Below are positions 16,204 through 23,488 of a stretch of 23,488 nucleotides of DNA, piece by piece. The notes beneath the pieces were generated by a model. It made no database searches. It was not told the origin of the DNA and was given only the letters and a program-made list of their open reading frames with translations. Origin of the DNA: Azolla pinnata (taxonomy: Eukaryota; Streptophyta; Polypodiopsida; Salviniales; Salviniaceae); NCBI GenBank assembly GCA_037176905.1, contig JBBBWG010028467.1, positions 1-23,488 on the forward strand. Reading direction: 5' to 3'. Position 1 is the stretch's first letter; each line of letters opens with the position of its first letter. A program made the position numbers and the translations under genes.

Positions 16204-18220
16204 ATGGCTGCTTCTTCCGCTTCCGCTCCTTCTTCTTTCATGTCTTCTCCCCAGATGATGGCGTTGTTCGTCCTCTTGGTGAGCTGCTACTCCATGGCCG
16301 GATGTGCGACGGCTGCTGCAGGCTATGACGGCTGGAGCGAAGCCCATGCCACGTACTACGGAGGGAGCGACGCCTCCGGCACAAACGGTGAGCCATGTCG
16401 AGCTTCCACGTCTGTCTATCTACCGATCGATCTATCGATCTGTACGTATGTATATCTAGAGTTTTGCAGGTTCCTGTGCCGCCATGGGCTCGTTGTAGGC
16501 CATGGAATTGTTTAGCCATGGATCGTTTAGGCCATGGAATCGTTTAGCATTGGATCGTTAAGGCCATGGAATCGTTTCGCCATGGATCGTTAAGGCCATG
16601 GAATTGTTTAGCCATGGATCGTTTAGGCCATGGAATCGTTTAGCATTGGATCGTTTAGGCCATGGAATGGTTTAGCATTGGATCGTTTAGGCCATGTACT
16701 CGTTTCGCCATGGATCGTTAAGGCCATGGAATCGTTTAGGCCATGGATTGCTGCAGGAACTGGCAGAAGAAAGAGCAGCTTTGCTGAGAATCTGCGCCAC
16801 GCTTTGGGAGACCCTAATCCATCGCTTACACAGACCTGTTCTTTTCATCTGTTTGTGGCATGTACCATATATCATCAGATGGAGCTTGCGGATATGGCAA
16901 CCAGATCGCGATGTATGGCACGCAGACGGCGGCTCTGAGCATGCCTCTCTTCAACGATGGCCATACCTGCGGAGCTTGCTACGAGATCAAGTGCGAGAGC
17001 GATGGATGTCTCCCCGGGCAGCCTTCCATCGTCGTCACTGCCACGAATCTCTGCCCTCAAGGGAGCAATGGCGGCTGGTGCGACAGCCCCAAGCTGCATT
17101 TCGACCTGGCGGAGCCTGCATTCTCCCAGATTGCACAGATCCCCTACGGCCATGTCCCTCTTCTCTACAGAAGGTAAGCAAGAAAGACTCTCTCAATGCT
17201 GACGGCACAAACCCCACAGATAGATGCACTGATATTGGTGGGGGACTGGATGTGGGGATTCTTCCCATCCCACACCATCATCAATCAAACATTGCTGGCA
17301 CATGCCTCACAGATAGATGGATTGATATTGGTGGGGATTCTTCCGATTCTGCTGCACCATCATCAATCAAACATTGCTAGCACAAACCTCACAGCTAGAT
17401 GGATTGATATTGGTGGGGATTCTTCCGATTCTGCTGCACCATCATCAATCAAACATTGCTGGCACAAACCTCACAGATAGATGGATTGATATTGGTGGGG
17501 ATTTCGATCCAGCACCATCATCAACCAACATTGCTAGCATTAACCTCACAGCTAGATGCATTGATTGGTGTGGATTTCGATCCGACACCGTCATCAACAT
17601 TGCTAGCACAAACCTCACAGATAGATGGATCGACATTGGTGCGGGTTTTGATCCAGCACCGTCATCGATCAACATTGCTGGCATAAACCTCACGGCTAGG
17701 TGGATTGATTGGTGCGGATTTCGATCCGCCACCATCATCAATCAACATTGCTGGCACAAACCCCACAGATAGATGCATCGATCGGCGCGGATTCCGATCC
17801 GCCACCATCCTCAACGCACGCCCCCGCGCCATGGGGAATCGAATCGATCGGAATTCTCGGCTGTAAACAACTCTTTGCTCAGCAACGCTGCTGACGGATG
17901 TCGCTCATTCTGACAGGGTTTCGTGCGTGAGGTCGGGAGGGATCCACTTCCAGATCAACGGCCACACATTCTACAATCTGGTGCTGATAACCAACGTGGG
18001 CGGGGCAGGTGATGTGGTGTCTGTGGAGATCAAGGGCTCCAACACGGGCTGGCGCCAGATGCAGCGAACATGGGGCCAAAACTGGCAAGATCCGGGCAAT
18101 CTCAACGGCCAGAGCCTCTCCTTCCGCGTCACCGCGAGCGATGGCCGATCTGTCACTGCCATCGATGTCGCCCCCTCGAGCTGGCAATTCGGGCAGACCT
18201 TCGCCGGACCTCAGTTCTAG
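16204..18220 (+). CDS. Alpha-expansin 2 (cell-wall loosening protein)
   Basis: Exons 16204-16387, 16879-17173 and 17917-18220 join to 260 residues, with GT-AG introns in the same positions and phases (1 and 2) as expansin 1. A signal peptide occupies about residues 1-39 (hydrophobic core [16 protein letters not shown]). Domain 1 contains DGACGYG (62-68), [25 protein letters not shown] and HFD (135-137), with eight cysteines (65, 92, 95, 100, 105, 120, 129, 163). Domain 2 has [23 protein letters not shown] and SWQFGQTF. It differs from expansin 1 in a loop about four residues shorter between TNLCP and GGWC, and in aspartate replacing the first glycine of GGACGYG. It is secreted and acts on wall polysaccharides. 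Divergence from expansin 1 shows this is not a recent tandem copy, though shared introns indicate common ancestry. Confidence 0.95.
16388..16878 (+). other. Expansin 2 intron 1 (491 bp) containing a tandem array
   Basis: A phase-1 intron, donor GTGAGC, acceptor ATCATCAG at 16877-16878. Acceptor choice follows from the reading frame restoring GACGYG. It is three times the size of the matching intron in expansin 1, and the 32-bp array accounts for about 256 bp of it. Confidence 0.9.
16498..16753. repeat. 32-bp tandem array in expansin 2 intron 1
   Basis: GGCCA begins at 16498, 16530, 16562, 16594, 16626, 16658, 16690 and 16722: eight units with an exact 32-bp period, then a partial unit at 16739. 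Each unit is two related halves, GGCCATGGAATCGTTTA and GCCATGGATCGTTTA (17 + 15 bp). The palindrome CCATGG occurs about 13 times counting flanks; in some halves it has become CATTGG. Confidence 0.95.
17174..17916 (+). other. Expansin 2 intron 2 (743 bp), mostly tandem repeat
   Basis: A phase-2 intron, donor GTAAGC, acceptor TTCTGACAG at 17915-17916. A minisatellite occupies about 17200-17830. The first nucleotide of exon 3 completes the AGG arginine codon, as in expansin 1. Confidence 0.92.
17200..17830. repeat. Minisatellite of 69-93-bp units in expansin 2 intron 2
   Basis: The landmark CACAG(A/C)TAG (CACGGCTAG once) starts at 17215, 17308, 17390, 17472, 17547, 17616, 17691 and 17764. Units share ATTGCTGGCACAAACC, AGATGGATTGATATTGGTG, GATTTCGATCC and CACCATCATCAATCAA. 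Early units are longer (82-93 bp, with TCTTCCGATTCTGCTG) and later ones shorter (69-75 bp). Confidence 0.92.
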
Positions 18221-20864
18221 CCACAAATCTCTCTATCTCTGCCATCGATTTCGGTCGATCCTTTGATCGATTGGCGACTACGAACAGGTTCCAATCAACC
18301 TAGGAATGGATGCTGACTCTGTTCCAATGCTCTACATATGAATTGGATTCTTCTTGTGACATATATAGTTAGTATTTACTTTAAAAACAGTGTCTTGTAT
18401 GTTATTCCCCGACTTCCTTCCTTCCTTCCGGAGCCAATGTTAGAGCTCCATACAAAACAATCTCCAAACATTCATTTTGGAAGCAATAATCCCCCTCCCC
18501 ACCAACCCATTTTGCAGTTCCAAGTTCTTGAGGTGATTCCCTCCTTCTATTAGCCCACCCCCGTCGTCGTCCGCAGGCGGTGATTGTGCTTCAGGCCACC
18601 CACAACTTGGAACTACAATATTCATATTGATTTGTTATGCTTATATAGAGCTTCACCCTCCGCTAAGAAGAAAGTTGTATTTTTATCATCAGTTTTTCTC
18701 ATGTGAAGAGAAGGATGAGTGTGCAACAAACACATCTCGCCTTCGATATCCTTGTACGAAGTGATTCCTAGTATCTCCTTATGAATAAAAAGACTTGCTT
18801 TGTGGTGACTCATGATCCATTCAGTCTCTTTCCTCCGTATGTGTCTCCAAGGGCAAGGCAAATTGATTTGAGAAGGGAAAGGACTTGGCCTCACTTAAGT
18901 GATGTGATAAACATGGAACATGGTGGTTGGTGAATTTGAATAAAGACAGAAGAACTGCCATCACCACATGGTGCATGAACACAAGACCTTCAAAGCCAAA
19001 ACTTGTGCACAGGCTATTCTTTCATCATCAAGCCAGTGTGCTTGAGCAAACCCTACTTTCAAAACCCACAGATAGACTACTAATCCAGATGAAGTCCTCT
19101 CTAGATATGCCGGATTATATCAGGGTATCATACGTACATTTTCATTTTAGCACCAGGAATTGTGGCAAAATCAAGAGTTCAACTGTGCACCCAACACTCA
19201 CTCATTAAAACCTAGATGTTCTGGGGACACCAATCCAGCTCATTTTGCAGACGATCGGAAGATTGCATCAGCTCCGCCGATGACGGACAGCATTGTCGGG
19301 ATTGGTTACACCAACTTCTAAGAAGAATACTGTATCCATTGAATTCAGTGGTTAGCTCACCGGTACTGGTCAAGTTGTATTTAAAAGTGTTAAAAAAAAA
19401 AAAAAAGGCAGCATCATCTCTGCAAATTGTGATGTTTCTACTGTTTCCAAAAGCGTTTGGCTACGTCGAGTCGACATAGAAACTTTGATCGTTGTCGATG
19501 ATAAGTCCAAGGATTGTGTGCCATCGGAACCAGGCTGAAGAGAGGAGAATCGCTTATTAAAACAAAACACAAGAAGGGTTATGGTAGTATAGTATAATAG
19601 CTGAGCTGAAACCACAGTTCAACGACTTTGCACAAAGAAAAGATTTTCCTTTTTCTTTTCTTAAGAAGACAGCTATAAGAACAGCGCCGCATATACAGCG
19701 GTGCCTTGTGACTCTGGTGTATTTATGCATATGCATGTGGCGACGATAGTGACTTTGGAACGCACAAAACTGCAGCAGCTAAATTAAGATGACTTATCAT
19801 TCTATACACTACATGCGGATTATGGCCTTACGGCTTCTGTCAAAAAGCGATGACAAAAAACTTGGCACTAACCAGAAGGAGTTGTCGATATGTAGATGCG
19901 GGTTATTGTCCATGCCCCCGATAATCTGCAAAACATGAGACCGCAGGCCTTGACCTTAACATGCAATACTTCAATTTGTCGTTACCAGACTTCAGGAGAA
20001 AGTTGCTTTGGGCATTGATATGAGCTCATAAAAGGCCACTTCCTACCTTCAGATACCGAGATCTCAGTAATGCCTGCCGAAAAAGCAATGTCGAGCAAGC
20101 GTGGCAGAAAACCCGATTGTCATTCAATTCCTTTTTTGCTACCATGGCAAGCTCTTGGTGATGCATGAAGATAGGGCAGTTAAAGTCGCCATGCCAGTAG
20201 GTATGGCTCACTTGATCCCATTTGCAAACCTATGGGACCAAACCACAAAGAGTAGTCAAACTCAGCGGCATCGCAGCATACAGAGATTTGATTCTATAAA
20301 CAACTTCGTAATACCTCAGAGAAGATAGACTCTGATAGGGTTGTTAACGGTGACAAATGCTCTCAACGGCATGTAGCAATATCTATCTAGCAAAAAAACT
20401 ATGAAAAGTCAATATAGATAGATCCCCAATATACAAAGAACTCGGCCAGGTTGTCTCTAATGACCAAGGATTCACAAACGCATCATCGAGTTCTGAGAAG
20501 CTGATTCTGATACCTGTCACCGGTCAAACAACTGAAACAATTTCAAGCGAAACAGACGTCACGAATCCGGATGCGGCGTGGGCGAGCTTCATCTATGACT
20601 GCTTACACATGTGTCTTCCTGATGTCAGTGCATATGTCTACATGCTTTGCGCCGTCTGAACCCGACTCATCTTACTTTCCATGTATCATTCTTTACGCAG
20701 GTGCCTTCTTATTTTACGTGTGGCATACTCGGAAAATGGGAGAAGACACTGAAGCTCGATACCCTCCGCAAAGGCTCGTGGCATCAAATCCATGGTTTGA
20801 TTTAATAGAAGAAGCTATATATCCCACAACAGTATCCCAAAAAAAAAAAGGAAACTACACACCC
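18221..20864. other. 2.6 kb without a supported gene
   Basis: Holds the expansin 2 3' UTR on the left and the minus-strand 3' flank of PPR 3 on the right. Local features: a perfect 11-bp inverted repeat AGTTCCAAGTT (18516-18526) / AACTTGGAACT (18604-18614) and a 14-A run (19392-19405). Open frames of 60-120 codons (for example 18622-18894 minus, 18927-19208 plus, 20571-20936 plus) show no motif, signal peptide or family likeness I recognise. The last of these overlaps the end of PPR 3. Confidence 0.5.
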
Positions 20865-22905
20865 TTAGCCAGAATACTCTGCATGAACCAAATGCATCAT
20901 GTCCTCCACCTTTCGAGCTTCTTCCAAATGCCCTGAAACTTTTAAGCCATCATGCATAAGTCTGTAAGTCCATATGTCCGGGGTAAAACCAAGGTCAATC
21001 ATTTTCTTAAAATAGTCATATGCCTCTTCAACAAGCGCTGCGCTTGTGAGATACTTCAGCATTACTTTGAAAACATCTGAATGCAAGTGTCTACCATCTT
21101 CTAGCATACGAATAAAGACCTCGCGTGCCTCTTTCACTGAACCTGCTTCACCCAGCCCAGCAAGAAGACATTTATATGTCACCCAATCATGCTGTAAACA
21201 TCTTGCATCCATCTCCATCATTAAAACCTTTGCATAATCTGTTTTACCCACCAATCCACATCCATAAATTAACGTGTTGAAAATTATAGCATTCGGAGAG
21301 CAACCAATCACGTCCATTTCTTCAAACAGATGCAACCCATCATCAAACCTACCGGACTTCAGGAGACCACTGATGAGTGAATTGTATGTTCTGACATCAG
21401 GATAATGACCTTTGTGCTTCATTTCCTGGAAGTATTCAAGTGCCTCGTTAATGTCACCGTTCTTGCATAATGCAGTGATTACAGCTGTGTAAGTAACACT
21501 TGTGGTCAATAGCGTTCTTCTAATTCTCTCAAATAGAAACTTCGCCGTATTTACTTTCTTGACCTTTCCAAGATTATGTATAAGTATGGCAAAGGTATAG
21601 ACATTGGGAGACAGTCCTTCTATTTGCATTTTTTCCACGATCCTAGTAATATCTTCTATACGTCCTGATCTACCGAGAATATTCAACAAAGTATTGTATG
21701 TTATAACCAATGGTGTAATACCTTCTACTTCCATTTGTATCCATAGTGCATATGCTTCCTCTACAAGATTTTCCCGGCCTAGATATTTAAGTAAAATGTT
21801 GTATGTAACAAGATTAGGTTTAGGTCCAACTTTCTTCATTTCTTCATAAACTTTCAGAGCTTTTGCAAGGTCTCCACACTTACCTGCAGCCTCAATAAAA
21901 TAATTAAAGCTCCATATATCAGGGTGGATACCCTTTGCTGGCATTCCTTCGAACAGGCTAACAGCCTCTGCAAGTCTCCCTTCCATCGCTAACCCTTTCA
22001 TGACGAAATTGAAAAGATTTGGTTTCCTAACACAAGCTCTCGTAGTAAGCTCTTGAAGCAGCTCATACGCCTCATCAACTTGGCCATTTAAAGCCAATGG
22101 AACAATCAAAAGATCTAACACTACTGCATGTGGTTCCCTACCCCTAGCCTTGAACTCCTTGTAAGCACAGAAGGCTTCCTTGTATAGGCCCATCTTGATA
22201 AGACCTTCTATAAGCGCCGTGAATGCAACCCTTGTGAGGCATAAACCTCGCTGAATTGCATCATGCCAAAACTTCAGAGCTTCCTTAATATGGCCTCCCT
22301 TACTGAGATGAATCACCATAGTTCCATACACCATTTTCGTATGCATTCCACCAATACCTCTCATCGCAATAAAAATTCTTGATGCCATTTCCACTTGCCC
22401 TAGCCTAGCAAGCCCAGCAGCAAGCTCTTCGTGTGCTTCAACATTTGGCATAACTCCCATTGTTTGCATTGCGTTGAAAACCTCTAGTGCGTCATCTATT
22501 TTCCCGCCTTTACAATGTCTGATGATTACAGCATTCTCGTCCATACCTTCAGCCCCACGATTACTCTGATCATGATGCAGAAGGCGAGCTGAATTCCTCT
22601 TCAAATGCAGAAACTCCTGAGGCATACCTGGCCCAGGAAGACTCATTCAAGGCAGGAAATTTTGGACACACACTGAAATTAAAGTAGGATTTCTTTAACA
22701 TCAAAAGAAACATTTGAGCCCAGAAACGGAAAACAACGAAAAGAAGTGAGTAAACAACGTTCAGAAGCTTACCTGTTTCTCTACCAGATGGGCGATCATA
22801 TCGGCTTCTGACATCTCCTTGAGAAGAGAACCTCGAAAAAAGAGGCGATATAGAATATACAATCTCACGTTGTTTCGAGATGCAACATGTCAGCTGCCAA
22901 ACCAT
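20865..22905 (-). CDS. P-class PPR protein with mitochondrial-type presequence, two-exon model
   Basis: Exon 1 (22905-22773) and exon 2 (22627-20865) join in phase 1 across a 145-bp intron (donor GTAAGC, acceptor GGGCCAG) to 631 residues. Exon 1 encodes MVWQLTCCISKQREI then SPLFSRFSSQGDVRSR, an Arg/Ser-rich, acid-poor N-terminus with an RFSS-like cleavage context typical of mitochondrial import. From about residue 72 to the end are about 16 tandem 35-residue P motifs (for example VTYNILLKYLGRENLVEEAY and RTYNSLISGLLKSGRFDDGL). There are no PLS triplets, E, DYW or SMR domain. P-class PPRs bind single-stranded organelle RNA and act in stability, intron splicing or translation. A shorter product could start at ATG 22646 (593 residues) inside the proposed intron. 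That ATG has an in-frame TGA immediately before it, and starting there would lose the presequence. Confidence 0.9.
22628..22772 (-). other. Inferred PPR 3 intron with competing acceptors
   Basis: Donor GTAAGC at 22772. Three acceptors are visible: TTTAATTTCAG (about 22673), which gives an early stop in the presequence frame; GGGCCAG (ends 22628), which keeps that frame into the PPRs; and CCTCAG (ends 22618), which would instead join in frame to an alternative ATG in exon 1 reading MSEADMIAHLVEKQ. The second is preferred because it yields a classical presequence. Confidence 0.7.
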
Positions 22906-23100
22906 CCGGAAGCATACACAAACTTGTATGCGATCTTGATTACAAAAGTCCCTAAGGCAAACTAGAAGAAGAAATAAGTATAACCTTGCGAAGCATGTGT
23001 ACTTGTAGCGATGCTACCCTTGACGAGGCATTTGAGAATTAGAATTGATGAGCACAAGTAGAGTCGTCCCTCGCAAGAAGAAAGGTATACAGTTTCCGAC
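22906..23100. promoter_or_regulatory. Putative bidirectional promoter region
   Basis: 195 bp separate the PPR 3 ATG (minus) from the ATG of the open frame that runs off the window (plus). No clear TATA box was seen. Assignment as a shared promoter is inference and depends on the downstream frame being a gene. Confidence 0.3.
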
Positions 23101-23488
23101 ATGGCGAATGCAGCGGGGCGCATTTGCGAATTCTCCCTCGAAGCATCACCACGACCATTTCTGGATCTCGGAGCAAGTGGCAATTACATACAGACGAGGC
23201 AACGCGGAAGCGGAGAAGATGCGATGACGAATGAACCAGTGAAAAGAGGCCGCGTTTCCCGTGAAAGCAGTCATCCACGAGAACCGAGGCTTCTAGTCGC
23301 GATTAGATTCTGGGGCCGAGCTTCACAAAGGACGAAAATGTGGAGTCGGTGCAATCTCAACGATCACGAAGAGGAAGAGGAGGAGCAGGGAGAAGCCGGA
23401 GGCATGGAGATGGGGGAAGAAGCAGCTGCGGAAACCAAGTTCCGCGCGATCCGAAGCAGAGAAGGCAAGGATCAGGAGAGCGAAAGCA
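23101..23488 (+). CDS. Open reading frame truncated by the window edge, unknown function
   Basis: From an ATG at 23101 the frame stays open for all 129 codons to the last base, with a TAG about 14 codons upstream (near 23058). The product begins MANAAGRICEFSLEAS, has a basic middle (EPVKRGRVSRESS) and then an acidic stretch (DHEEEEEEQGEAGG) followed by mixed charge. Because no stop is reached inside the window, a scan requiring closed frames would miss it. I recognise no domain. It could instead be GC-rich 5' leader of PPR 3 read on the wrong strand. Confidence 0.3.
   Translation, partial: MANAAGRICEFSLEASPRPFLDLGASGNYIQTRQRGSGEDAMTNEPVKRGRVSRESSHPREPRLLVAIRFWGRASQRTKMWSRCNLNDHEEEEEEQGEAGGMEMGEEAAAETKFRAIRSREGKDQESES

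Noticed and set aside
15578-16258. 226-codon plus-strand frame through the expansin 2 promoter
   Set aside because: It consists of Ser, Glu, Leu and Arg runs from TTC/GAA repeats and overlaps the TATA box and start of expansin 2 in another frame.
16498-16753. Regular 32-bp repeats reminiscent of a CRISPR array
   Set aside because: There are no unique spacers; units are contiguous and lie inside a plant intron. It is a simple tandem array.
18516-18614. 11-bp inverted repeat suggesting a MITE or small-RNA hairpin
   Set aside because: Arms do not extend beyond 11 bp, the loop is about 77 bp, and no target-site duplication or terminal consensus is visible.
18622-19208. Minus-strand frame 18622-18894 and plus-strand frame 18927-19208
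   Set aside because: About 90 codons each, no recognised domain, no convincing splice or promoter context. They could be decayed mobile-element DNA, but nothing in the sequence supports this.
19392-19405. 14-A run as the tail of a retroposed copy
   Set aside because: No coding or RNA-like body upstream and no target-site duplication were seen.

Overview
The window reads as nuclear DNA of a land plant. It holds two intron-bearing alpha-expansin genes and three pentatricopeptide-repeat (PPR) genes, with no bacterial-style gene packing. Both PLS-type PPR proteins carry recurring MYAKCG and DVVSWNALI(S/T)GY modules and end at an E-like tail without a DYW domain. That style resembles the expanded PPR families of seed-free vascular plants (fern or lycophyte). 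This placement is inference from sequence style, not a database result. Introns I could place in four genes are short (145, 152, 156 bp) except where tandem repeats have swollen them (491, 641, 743 bp).

Layout. 1-2440: telo-box motifs, trinucleotide microsatellites, a possible small three-exon gene of unknown function (114-1104), a 244-bp duplication and a four-unit minisatellite. 2547-4132 (+): alpha-expansin 1, three exons, with intron 2 built from three tandem copies of an ancestral intron. 5199-7379 (-): PLS/E-type PPR 1, convergent with expansin 1, preceded by a leader duplication, a GGAGAT-type hexamer run and a ladder of 11 TTGACC W-box cores (7528-7644). 9014-11301 (-): PPR 2, for which I propose a short first exon joined across a 152-bp intron. 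11430-12010: a 44-bp minisatellite just upstream of PPR 2. 12011-15540: intergenic DNA with a 0.8-kb tetranucleotide microsatellite and a 123-bp tandem duplication. 15545-16013: three telo-boxes and strand-biased TTC/GAA tracts. 16204-18220 (+): alpha-expansin 2, same intron positions as expansin 1, with a 32-bp array in intron 1 and a 69-93-bp array in intron 2. 18221-20864: no recognisable gene. 20865-22905 (-): P-class PPR 3 with a mitochondrial-type presequence on a separate first exon. 23101 to the end (+): an open reading frame running off the edge, divergent from PPR 3.

The expansins act in the cell wall and the PPRs in organelle RNA metabolism, so this is not a functional cluster. The strongest unusual signals are structural: repeated expansion of expansin introns by unrelated tandem arrays (one duplicating the 3' splice site and the head of exon 3), the phased TTGACC ladder, and short 5' exons that supply the PPR N-termini.
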